Shown piece after piece: positions 24,311 to 36,540 of a stretch of 64,000 bases of DNA. The DNA is from Strix aluco (Eukaryota > Chordata > Aves > Strigiformes > Strigidae): contig NC_133932.1 in the NCBI RefSeq assembly GCF_031877795.1, forward strand, positions 21,516,180 to 21,580,179, written 5' to 3'. The translations under genes were made by a program, and so were the position numbers. The stretch's first letter is position 1. Each line of letters opens with the position of its first letter. The notes below the pieces were generated by a model. It was not told the origin of the DNA. It searched no databases and worked only from the letters and a program-made list of their open reading frames with translations.

Positions 24311-27300
24311 GGTAATCTTTTCTGGAACATCAGCCACAGAATTTGAACATTTCCCCAGAGTAAACCCAGTAGGTTTCTTCCCCTTATCATAGGGGCTCAG
24401 TAGCTTCTCAGTGAGGTGCTCATATTTAACTTATCCAGAGCAAAATCCTGTGTTTTTCCTTTTAGGAACAACATACATTGTCTGAAACTTTTAAATGCAA
24501 ACACACACCCACACATTAATCACTCCAAAGCAGATGCAGGTCTCAGAAACCTTCTGTACGACTCCTAAAGTCAGAAGTTATATGCAGGTGAAGACAGGTT
24601 TTGCTAGCACAAAGCCATCCATCCAGTTGATGGGCAGGACTACCAGCTCTCCTCAGAAGTCCCATTCCTTTCAGTCTACTTATATTTCATTTCATATGTA
24701 TTGGGCCAAGTCACATTATTTTAAGCTTCAATTACTCATGTCAATTCTTATTCACGTAGTCGAACAGTCCTTTTAACAAAAGGAAGGCTTGCAGTCCAGG
24801 ACACACACTGAATATTTAACAATCAGAATCAACCTGAGCAAAAGCATGAAAACAGTTGAGGAAGCACTGCAATCCCCTCGCTGTGTGTTCAGACGAGAGT
24901 TAACAGAAGAGCAGCTAGAAACGCTCCCTGAGCATCGCAGTTATGAGCGAGTGCATAAGGCAGCAGAATGCCAATGCCATCGGATGGCTGCTACCGCAGA
25001 AGCTTCACTTGTGAAACACACTGCCCAGATCACAGGAGGTCAAGCTTTCACTAGGTGACAATGTCTTTGGTTGGTGTACGTCCTAGTCCTCAGACACTCA
25101 ACTTCTAAGACTCAGGTCTACACAGCACAAGTCATGTTTACTGTATGACATCTTGGCCACTCTTGCCTCAGGCCTGTTTATCTCTGTTTTCCTTTCTTGC
25201 CTAAGGAATCAGATTGAATGCCTTCTCAGTAATGGGACTTTTGAGAGCTTGCTTTCAAACAACTATTAAAATTCAAAACAAGATTTCCCGATTTGTTTGT
25301 TTGGTACAGTACTCCCACTTCAACTCCTGTCAAAACTCTCCTCTCAGGCAGGCAAAAGTTTCTTCCAAACTATATTCCTCCCAGAAAGCATTATTCTCAG
25401 CTCTATACTTGTAGCAGGATTTCTTTTCACTGACCACAAGGTAATTGTATACAGGTTTGCAGCCAAGCACTGTTGCTAGCTTAATTTTTGTTTTCTCTAC
25501 TTAGAGAGTTGAAATTCAGAGGTTATGCCATGCCTACCACATTAAAATATATGCAGTACGTTACAATTATTCTGCTAAAACTTAAGCAATATTAGCACAT
25601 ATAAATAGCAAACCCTCATATTAACATGTTGTAGAATTAGCAAACAATGTGTAATCTGAGAAAATTTTTTTGTCTGGTTCTTCTCACCCTCTGGGTGTTA
25701 CAATTAATTACACCAGTGTTTTTTGTTTTGCAAGTATTATTATAGTTAATGATGATTAGTGCAGATAATTTTGTTAGGTTCCCGTTTTCTAGCTTAGGGG
25801 TATTACTTTCATTCTAAAGTGTTGATTGTTTCTTATCTAACTTTGAAAATGAGATTAGATACATTTAAAATTATGTTTCTTATATTGTCTATGTGGATTT
25901 ATATGGTAATTTAAAATCTGATAAGCTATGAGTGGCATAAGACTGTGTAATAAAGCAATCACAGCAGTTGACACTTCGGAGAGAATTAAATGGAGTCTTG
26001 CTTCAAAAGAGAGAGACAAAAAATATGTACCACTACATGCTGGGGACCAAAGTGCTGGGGGAAACATTTAGGGCTAGAGAGTCATTACTTAACTTACATG
26101 CAGTGCCCTCATTTTCTCTGCATGACTGGACAGGTGCATCCATTATGTGTTATTTCAGGAGGAAGAATAAAGGAAATAAATGGTCAAATACCAGGAGCTG
26201 CCTAGAATGAGATTGACTCGCTGAGGATTTCTGTGATGGGACTTGGATTACAGGCTTCTCCTAATGCAGTTCTCTACATGCTTTTGCACAGCCATGGATG
26301 GGAGAATAATAAGGTAGGAGTGACCCCAATCCAGTGGATGCAGTTTCTTCTAGAAGAAATTCATATTCTCCTCACAGGTGGGGCAAAGCAAAAGAAACCC
26401 TTTTGCCTTCAGATTTTAAGGCAGCTTCTAAACCAAAATTGGAAATTGAATTATGCATAAGAATTCTGCACAGAAAGGCCCATTTCAGCATATCTGAAAG
26501 GGAACCAAGAAGTGAAATGGGTGCTTTTAGGGAAGGGTGATGCCCCAGGGGACTGTTGGGTGGCACATGATTTTGCAGGGTGGTAGGCTGCACATTGATT
26601 TTCTTCTTAAAAGAAGTCATCCTAGTGCATGTTCTTAGATGTTAACTCAGGGCTGTCATGCTGCAGGAAGGTGGTAGGACAGAAGAGTCTAAAAGTACAG
26701 TCTGCAGAGCGCTAGGAGAAATGTCAATTTGTACTATAGCTCTTGCACACTGGAAACACAATCTTGGAGCCTCCAAAGACTATAGTGGGGATGCTCTAAA
26801 GAGGTCTGGGCAGTGCCATGGCACCAGGCCATCACCACTCCCAGGAACTTTCCTCTCCTAGTGAAGGACACAGATCCAACTCCTCCCTACTTCAGGGCTT
26901 CAGAGAAAGCTGACTGTGATTACAAGCCCTCTTCATGAATTAGCCTATAGTGTAGCCAAAGCGTGTCATTAGGAGGGCAGACTGGTGACTGGAGATGACT
27001 ATAGTCACAATGTACGACCTTCCTGGAATACATATCAGGGGGACTTTGAAAATCTGTGTTATGATGGCAGAGGAAGGGATGGACTGTGCCTTATATAAAT
27101 GATCTAGTTTTTAGCAAGACAAAAAGGAAACACAGATACGTATGTCAAGCCAATACACATTTAGGAGTAGCTGAGTCTCAGTCTGAAAAACAGAGTTGTG
27201 ATCTACTTGTTTTAGTTATACAATCCATATTTTATGACCAAATTGTGATCAAACACTATTATAACCATTGTTCTCGCAGATTTTACATCTGAATGGTAGA

Positions 27301-28569
27301 CACTGCTGCATCATCAGACAGCTGAGCCACAACACGACACATCCCTTTTCTGGCTGTACAGCATGATTAGCTGTCTGAAATAAAGAGTATACAAGCCTAG
27401 GTGAAAGTAGGTGGTGGAGGTCCTCTGGAACAGGATCATCCTGAGTTAGCAAACAGAGTTCCCACAGGAACCAAGAGACAAGATTCACCTTTGCTTTTAG
27501 GACATAATTTTATGGCATTTTCCACTCTCCTTTTCTCTCCTAAAGTCCTGTGCATGGCTAAAATAATTTGGAAAAGGGCCTGGAAGGTGTTGCTGAACTA
27601 TAGAGGAATAAACGTACTCTCCCATTTGTTTTAACTGAAACAAAAATTAATTAAGTATTGCAAATATGTCAAGATATAAATTACAAAAAAAACCCAACCA
27701 CCCAACAACAAAGTGTCTTTTCTATGTATGAAAGTTTAAACGCTTCCATGCTGCTATCCTCAGTTAATGAGAGTTTAGAGGTATGAATGCCTCTTCTTAT
27801 TTTATCAGAGCAAATGCTAGCTCTACCAGCTCAGATCTGCCACTGAGAGACTGGTTGGCAAATCATTTTATTCTTGACTTCTCTTGCACACTGTGTTCTC
27901 TTAGGCTTGGCTGTTAGTACAACTGTGCTTCTGCTCCCCTAAGCAATATTCTTGCCTTCTTCTGCCTTCTTCCTCTGCCCCCTACATGGTCCATCTCCCT
28001 CCAGGCAGCCCTGCTGCTCATTGGGGTGAAATGGCCTCCCATCCTCCCTCCAAAAACCATCCTGAAGACACAAGGCACTGCAACAAGGCAAGAGCTAACA
28101 CCAGGCATCTGCCTCCCACCCTAGCCTTTTCCCAAAATACAAACTAAAGAGTGAGCAAAGAAAAACAATATCCTCCTTCATAGTTCCAAATAGGTTGTGA
28201 GCAACCAAAAGATAAAAGACTTCTAGCAGAAAACCCAGAATTAAGAAGTAAATGTTACCCAGAAAGGGATAAGCCTCAGCTCTTAAATCACTTAATGCCT
28301 TCCCTGAAGTCACAGATCTACCGTGGACCAGGAAAGTAAAATCTAGTCTGCTCCAAGGGATGAAGGCAAGGAGGGACACTACAGGCAGAACTCAACTTCC
28401 TATCGTGGCCTTTCATCTTTAACAATCCTTGTTTCTTGTCTGACATATCTCTGCTATAGACTGCAGTGCCTTTAATACCAGAGATTCATGCAGGATTTTT
28501 CAGTGTCAAACCCACGGTGACAAAGAGTTCTAACGATTTCTGGGAAATCTTTTTCCATCCCACTCCCCC

Positions 28570-29100
28570 CATCAAACTCTCTTAACAGTATCAGTTAAAC
28601 AAAGCTGCATAAATCCAATATAAATCAGCTGTTTCACTGTAATTCAGCTTGGAACTCTTTAATGTTATTGTGCTTTCATACTGCTCTAACTCAGCCAAGC
28701 AGCAAGTAGTATCTGCTAATAAAATGGCGTTTTTGTGAGGTGCTCGTGGAATATCTCTGCATAACTAAGAGAAAAAACAGTTGCATCCCTTCTGTTGGCA
28801 AATGATCAGCTAGGCAAGATACTTAGACTAACCAAGCAACATACACTAACACCACATGCTCAAGAGTATTCATAATCATGCAAATATCTTTGGCCCATTG
28901 ACTGAGTTTCCGCAAGTGAACAATTAGTTTCTCCTCTATAAATTTTAATAAGCATAGGCCAAACCATCTATGCTGTAGCTGTTAGCTTTCTCCTCATCTC
29001 ATTATTACAGAAAAATCCATTTGGCATTTCTCAGCTTTCTCTGTATATCTTCAGAAGAAAATTGTTCTCTGTATTCAGCAGCTTCCTTTTTTAATACGTT
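28570..29100. promoter_or_regulatory. Candidate conserved non-coding element (enhancer-like)
   Basis: Contains a perfect POU octamer ATGCAAAT at 28878-28885 beside a TAAT-type word, plus AACAAAG and CAATTAG words, in repeat-free AT-rich DNA. A motif-based guess only. Confidence 0.28.
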
Positions 29101-32100
29101 GTCATAAACAAAAGCATGTATTCATTGCTCCTCAGATTTCTCCATAGGACTTGAGAAGAGAAAGTTTTGCTTGGCAGTTGTCATACTTCAGGATATTTTT
29201 CATAAGCAAATCACTCACCATTCATCAGCTTTATGTGGATCTACTAAAAAAAGGAAGTGCTTGCTCCACTTTTCATCAACACACAGATGCAACCTCATTA
29301 TAGGTCCAAGAATGAGCAATTCTAGATGCATAAACTCATAACGAATTAGCATTACGGGGAGATATTCTGTACTTTGAAAATACAGTTTTTGCAAGTAGCT
29401 AGGGAAAACTTCTTTATGGTTATTAATTAGAGTGGGTAATTAAGACTATTAATCTTACTGACTTTTTTCTACTAATTCACAGCAGTTTACTTGGAAATGA
29501 ATAACTTTAATCTTTTGGACAATTCTTCTTCCAGCCTTGAACAAGAAGTTCCTTGTCAGAAGAATAGTTAAGCATGGAAAGTGCATTCTCTATAGTCAGT
29601 ACAAACCACAAGTAGTGGAAGGAAACAAAACCCAGTTCAAGTGTCTGAATCAAAGACAACTGAAGTAATTTAAATTGCACCTGTTGCAGGTCAGTAGGAA
29701 CATCTTCACTGTCCTCACATACATACTTGTCTGCTCAGCTGATCCCAGGAAGACAAAAATGACAGGTAACAATTAGAAAGAGGAATTCCCTAATTTTGTC
29801 ACGTGGGGAGGAATGTGATGCATAAATACACTATACTATGCCTTTAAGTCTGCAACTGCCACACTGGCATGAGGTTCCTGGTATTATGACAGTGATTGCC
29901 ACAGACCCCTGTTGCCAGTTTTCCAAGAAGCGCACCACCGGCTTTTTTTTATATATCTAAATGACTATTGCAACACCTAAAAGCAAAATTCTTTTTGCCA
30001 TATGCATTTAGCAAAAATTTTGCATCTGATTCATGGGGTTTTTTTCATACAAGCCTTGTACCTCTGTAATGCTTAGCACCTTTCAGTAGCACACAAAGCA
30101 TTATCTGTCACAGCCAGCTGTTTCCTTCCTACACCTTCCCAAGAGAGCCCTGACTGGAGGTTTTATTAGCTGGCTCAAAATGCAACAGGCCAGGTGTGAA
30201 GAGAATATGACAGCAGACACTCACTAATTTAGAGAAACAAACAAACAAAAGATCTGTGATAATGCAGACTTCTGAAGAGAAGTTTATTGCTGCTAATGTA
30301 CAGGTGGTAGAGGTGGCATGAAGAGACTCGTCGCTGTGGTGGCTCCACCACTCACTAAAAAAGGACCAGGATACAAGTTTAGTCACCGGACCCCAACCAT
30401 CCAGACTCGTTGTTTCCTAGCTGTTTTGATTGTTTCAACTATACCTCTCCATCATAGTGCCCAAGTCCATCCAGAGATATAGCTCACTCCAGAGGTGATT
30501 ATATAGATGAGACTTTGCAGGATCTGGATTATTTTCTCTACACAGTTATTTATTACTAACCTGGAAGGTTGATGACAAAGGAAAAGCACTCTTCTAGGCT
30601 GCTACAAAATCTTTGATGCGATATGAGATGTTTCAAAATGAGAAAACCACACAAACTATTTCATGATAAAGCAGTCTTGGTGACCCAGAGGAATTGGGTT
30701 CAAGGACCACTCAAGTGCAGATTTTGCCAATCTGCTCATGCAGTCTGGACATGAACTGGTGGATACCGTACAGCCTTGGAGTGAGGGACTAGTACCGCTT
30801 ATTCAGAGCTGTAGATGTAGCATGTACACTCATATGCCATCAAGGTGGATGATGATTACTCAGTTGTAGATATGCCCAGTGTTTTACAGACATATATTAA
30901 GCCAGAGCTCCATCTCTAAGGGTTTACACTCTGAAAAGCATTTGAAGCTTTGAAATAGAATACAAATAGCCCTGAGGCTATTTAATTTTTCTTTCAAGGT
31001 GTTGTGAATTTATACTTAGGCCCCTTCTTAAAAGACTGTTTTTGACCCAATGGCCCATGATGGTTTCTTCAAAGTAAGATACAGTCTATCAGTCAACTTC
31101 TGTTTAGTTCACAGATCATTGATACAATGGAATTTAACAGCTGCTCAGGAGTTATTATAGTCTTTCATGTCAATCTGGTTGTCAAGGGTATACAACAAAT
31201 GTCAAAAGTCTTCAAGAATAATTTTAATTGTTATTTACTGACCGTACACAAGAAGTAAGCCTTTATGCCTTAGCTTTTTCTCCAAAGGGTAAAGCCAAAA
31301 TACCTTACAATCAGGGAATTGGAGCTGCCAGAACAAATTGGTCAACACAGTAAACATCAGATATATTCTTAAGCTGTAGGAGCTTAACAGCACGTTTACT
31401 CAATAAATCCCTGCTCTTCGTTTCACTCTGATAAAACTAGCTAAACTTCAAAAAAGTTAAAAAGGGAATACTTTTTATTAAGACTTCACATCTGTTTTAC
31501 TACAGATCTGGTTTTTTACAATCAGCACTTAAAATGCTATCCTCAAAACATCACAAATATATGAAGCCTCAAGAACGAAAAAAAGAGTTGGATTATTTAG
31601 AGGAACAATCTTTATAGACAGAAAAAATAGTTTCTGAGGTCAGATAGATCATTCAATGCATGAAATATAAATACATACATTAAGCAATTACTGGGACAAA
31701 GAAAACGAGTCAAATGAAAATCAAAAGTTGTCCTTGAAGATCTCAAATTGCAGTCCTGAAATTCAGCCCTCAAATCACCTAAACTTTCAGGCCTCTATAT
31801 TACATAAAGATCATAACTTTTAAGCTGTCCAAGCTCTAGTTTTGCACATGAATTAAAATATGAACAAGGCAACAACTCCTTGCCAAGCAACTGAGCAAGC
31901 TCCTCTGCTCTGAAGTAAGCAGCCACAGTTCCATGTGCCCAGACTGCCTCTGTCCCTTTTTCCTCTGAAGATAGAAAACTCTCCCTCTATTCTCTGTCAT
32001 GGTTTTGCAAGTCCATCTTGCCACCATCTAGGGCAAAAGCAGATCTCCCGGTCTCCACCTGCTACTGGTGCATAGAAAATAAACACTGCAGGCGCTGGGC

Positions 32101-34949
32101 AGACTAGAGAGAACCATGAGTATGGGTCATTGTAGAAAAGGTGATGAGTGATGCAGTCCCAAGAAAGTGTCCTACCTGGCAAACAACAGCCTGGACTGAA
32201 GACACTTCATGCAAGGACACACATGTGATGGGAAAATTAAGTCTGCAAGTTCCTGCTCAATGCCAGGAGGTCAGCGGCAGTTAAGGGACAAATAGAAGGT
32301 CTGGAACATGAAAATAGGAGACAACAGCCGTCTTCCTCTTTTGAAATGGGCAATACTCGGTTTTGTCTATGTTGGTAAGAAACCTCAAGGAAAAAAAGGT
32401 AGTTGTCTCCATCTTCTTTACTAAAAAAAGGTGGGGAGGAGGAGGGAGAAATGCACTAGACTAGTGACTAACACACTCACAGAAGAAATGCTTCTGCACA
32501 TTCCTTTCAAAAAACAAAAAGAAAATCCTTCTGCTTCCCTAAGAGGTGTCCTAATCACTAGGCCTTTGGTTAGGAGTTCGCTGAAACTGAGACACCAGTT
32601 GGAATACAATACTTGCAGTCAAGGGGTAAAAAATTATACAGTATTCTGTCCTGTAATGCTCTTAAGGGATAAGCTTACATGCATGTGCATGCATGGGGAA
32701 GCCCATCTGTACTTGGTAGTGGAGGGAGAGGAAGACAACAAGTAATTTGTGTGTTTCAGTATAGAACTCTTTTGAGAAAATGTGTCATATAATACACATC
32801 AAATGACAAACAGCCATTGACCAGGAACCTAGGTCTTTCCACTTACAGGAAACATTTTCCCACAGAGTGACAAGGCTTTTTTTTTTTTCCTTTCCCAATA
32901 GATTTTGGAGATGTGTGGAAAGGAATTCAAAATGAAAAGCTGCTACTAAAGCAGCATTCAGGTAAAGGGTAGGCATACATTTTCATTCCCTCAGACAGAG
33001 GGTGACAATACATACTACGTTACTAGATAGTAGAGAGTGATACCATCCACCTCCTCCACACCTCTTCCAGTAGATGTCGTCTAAGTAAGTAAGTTAAAGT
33101 AAGAGCCATCTTAGTTGATAGCTGTAAACTAAAGGTTTTAGAAAGTGGAACTCGGTGGTTTGCATACACATCATCACACTTGCTCCCTCAGGTATGTATG
33201 TGGCACAGAAGGGTTGGGACATAAGAGCTGATCATATCTTCTGAGGTTTCCATTTGCTAGTAAAAGGCAGCTACATGTCCAGCATGTCAATTTTAAGTGC
33301 CTCTAAAATGCACCCAACTTGGAAGAAGGCAACCCTGCCCATCCACCTATCAGGGCACCCACCACAGGGCTCTAGACTATAAATTCAGAGCTGAGAAGAG
33401 TATGCTTAATTTTCAGATATATCAGTTATTTATTTGATTTAGCCCTCAGTTTCTTTGTGAAGAAGAAAAAAAAAAACCACCAAAAATTCAAGTACTTGCT
33501 GGGAGATAGCACCCCTTGCAGAGAAAGTGAAGATTAATTAGGTAGCTAGGCCAATTTATTCAGAGGAAACTGCAAGCTCAGTCAGCATTGCCAAGAGGAG
33601 AACTTAGTCTCAGAAGAATGAAATGAATTTGAGGCAAAAGAAGAGAAAAGAAAGGGGGAAATTCACAGATTAAAAAGACCAGATACAGGAAGGCATTATA
33701 TATTCTTGATACAAAGGAGTAACTGAAAAATTTGAACAAAAATAAATTCTTAAAGCCAATGTTTTTTCTAGTTTCAAGGTCTGAGTGGACTATCCCTTTC
33801 ATTCAGGGGTAAAACTGAGATGAAGTACGTAAGCAGCTGTTTAGAACTAGGAAAGACATCAACCCACTTCAAAGCATGTCACTTAAAATAATAAAATATT
33901 AGTGATTAAAAAAAATTTCTGTGGGTTTCTATAAAAAGTTTCCAAAGTGTTTGTTCAAGTACTTGGATTGCCATGGATATATTAATTAACCTGTTCTCTT
34001 TTCTAAGGTCAGAAAAAGTGGGAAGTTTTACCCATAAACTGTTTGGGGGTTTTTTGCTGTGCTGTTACATCTCTCTTGATCTAGGAGGCAAGAGAACATG
34101 CCTCCTTAAAAACTTTTGACTGCTCTTCAAGCTTATTCCTGCACAGAGAAGTTTCACCCATATCTAAAATGTCTGGGTTCAAAAGTAGAGAATCTTCTGA
34201 AATGTAGAAATGAATGAAAGTAGACTGATCTTTTCAGTATCAAATGACAAGGAGAAATTAATTACGAACAACAGCTGAAGACTCAGTAAAAACTTGGTAT
34301 TTGCATGCACAGTATCACATAGCTAGTAGATCAGAGTAATAAGATATGTTAATAGAAATCACTAAGAAAGCTGCAAAAACTCCATTGCTTTCAACTTGAT
34401 GAAATTTGGGTCTTCAAAACAAGCCGGGCTCCACTTTTTGGCTTGATTGTTCTTTTGGGAGATGAACTTTTGTATCCCTGAAAAATTAACAGGATGCTCT
34501 CCTTGTCCCACGTTTGCATCCCATTTTCCCCTAAAGGAGTGACTGTCTGGGAGGAATCCAGGGTTTTTGTGCCAGCCTTTTGTTCCACACTAGCCGCTAC
34601 ACTCAGCAGACAGGAAACAGCCTTGATTAAGTTATTTGTATTCCTTAGAGGTTTACTACTGCCTGGGATCTCTCTGCAGTCCTCTAACCCCGATCAGGAA
34701 CAGACGAGCAACTGAAAACAGTTCTGGCTGTTATATGCCATTAAGATAAAATGATTGTCTTATGAGAACAGAACAGCAGCACACATTTAACTTGGCCTCA
34801 CTTTTCATTACACCGGTCTGCCAGAAACAGCCAAGCAGGTTTACAGCGAGAGCTCTGATGCACAGATGGAAGTCCTAAATAAGACTCAGAGTCCTAAACT
34901 CTTGATGTTTACATGCATCTGTTGCTCTCTTTTAACTCTGTGCCTGGCA

Positions 34950-35852
34950 AGTTCACAGCAAGCTTGCTGACAACACCAAGCTGTGCGGTGTGGTCAACAC
35001 ACTGGAGGGAAGGGATGTCATCCAGAGGGACCTGGACAGGCTGGAGAGGTGGGATGGTGCAAACCTCATGAAGTTCAAGAAGGCCAAGTGCAAGGTCCTG
35101 CACATGGGTTGGGGCAATCCCAAGCACAAATATAGGCAGGACAAGGAGTGGATTAAGAGCAGCCCTGCAGAGAAGGACTTGGGGGTGTTGGTTGACAAGA
35201 AGAAGGTCAACATGATCCAGAAGTGTGTGTTTGCAGTCCAAAAAGCCAACCATATCCTAGGCTGCATCAAGAGAAGTGTGGCCAGCAGGTCGAGGGAGGG
35301 GATTCTCCCCCTCTACTCTTCTCTAGTGAGACCCCCACCTGGAGTTCTGTGTTCAGCTCTGGGGCACCCAATATAAGAAGGACATGGACTTGCTCAAGCA
35401 GGTCCAGAGGAGGCCATGAAGATGATCAGGGGAATGGAGCACCTCCCTTATGAGGGCAGACTGAGAGAGTTGGGGTGGTTCAGCCTGGAGAAGAGAAGTC
35501 TCCAGGGAGACCTTATAGCAGCCTTCCAGTACTTAAAGGGGGCTACAGGAAAGGTGGGGAGGGACTCTTTGTCAGGAAGTATAGTGATAGGACAAGGAAT
35601 AACAGTTGTAAACTAAAAGATGGTAGATTTAGTTTAGATATAGGGAAGAAATTCTCTGATGTGAGGGTGATAAGGCACTGGCACAGGTTGCCCAGAGAAG
35701 CTGTGGCTGTCCCCTCCCTGGCAGTGTTCAAGGCCAGGCTGGACGGGGCTTTGGGCAACCTGGGCTAGTGGAAGGTGTCCCTGCCCATGGCAGGGGGGTT
35801 GGAACTAGGTGATCTTAAAGGTCCTTTCCAACCCAAGCTATTCTGTGATTCT
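34950..35852 (+). mobile_element. CR1 LINE, 5'-truncated, with avian-type 3' end
   Basis: This is the 3' part of a chicken-repeat-1 non-LTR retrotransposon: the end of ORF2 (reverse transcriptase) plus the 3' UTR. Frame +1 from 34990 encodes recognisable CR1 segments: EGRDVIQRDLDRLERWDGAN, then LMKFKKAKCKVLHMGWGNP, AEKDLGVLVDKKK, ILGCIKRSVASRSREGILPL and YSSLVRP. Frameshifts near 35335 and 35400-35560 split the rest ([49 protein letters not shown]) over other frames, so it is a dead copy. The 3' end contains GGTGATCTTAAAGGTCCTTT, CCAACCC and a terminal ATTCTGTGATTCT, typical of avian CR1. It lacks ORF1, the endonuclease and most of the RT, the usual result of incomplete target-primed reverse transcription. 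Confidence 0.95.
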
Positions 35853-36452
35853 AATTTGCTCTTGGCTTTCAGAGATGTCTACCAACTGAAAACATTTCAT
35901 TAGGGTTTTATAGCATGAATCAGTACCCACATGTATAAAACCTTGGCTGGAGGAGACAAGGCAGCAGCAAGAATAAGTTTTTTTCTGAACACATGGAGAG
36001 AGGATGAGGCATTATGTACTACAAAGATATAATGAGACAAAGCGTCTACACAGCTGCCTAGGACTGCATCTTGTAAAGCTGACTTTCCAGAACTCCACCC
36101 TTCTCTCATGAGGAGCCCATGTTCAACTTAACCAGGTTAGAAATATTTCTAGCTCACTCATGCTATTTCTATTTTCTGCATCATTGCAGGTAACATGGCT
36201 GAAGATCATTGTAAACACAAGTGTAACTGAGGAAGATACTTTTAAAATAAAGAAGCAAGTAAAGAACTACTCAGTGTCCTGATGCAAGAATATGATAAAA
36301 ATGTATTTTTCTCTCTATCTTGTTATTTCATTTACAGGCCAACCCTGAGAGAATTTAAGTTTAATCAGTAAAACAAGCAAATAAGGTAATTTGATGAAGT
36401 GGATGAGTAAGAGCGCGCCACTTTTATGCAGTCTTGAGTTTAACTAGTTTGA

Positions 36453-36540
36453 AAATACAAATCTAAATTTATTTCCAAAATGCTTTTACTTTTTTGAAAT
36501 ACAAATCTAAATTTATTTCCAAAATGCTTTTACTTTTTTC
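36453..36540. repeat. Exact 43-bp tandem duplication (44-bp period)
   Basis: The segment starting AAATACAAATCTAAATTTAT occurs at 36453-36495 and again at 36497-36539 with no mismatch over 43 bases and a one-base spacer. It is non-coding and AT-rich. Perfect identity implies a recent duplication or an assembly artefact. Confidence 0.95.

Larger units (their letters stand above)
22358..34949. other. Intergenic desert
   Basis: No gene recognised. Apart from the (AAC)n tract, the GC-rich island and the candidate regulatory block listed separately, it holds an A/C-rich tract at 27684-27712 and scattered A-runs. Long, non-repetitive AT-rich stretches occur at 28400-31700. Confidence 0.72.

Noticed and set aside
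23639..24315. Set of overlapping ORFs as a coding gene
   Set aside because: Open frames on both strands and in several phases are explained by high GC content. No conserved motif or splice pattern was seen.
34990..35376. 128-codon ORF as a host gene
   Set aside because: Its sequence is CR1 reverse transcriptase C-terminal region, with frameshifts after it. It is part of the LINE fragment.
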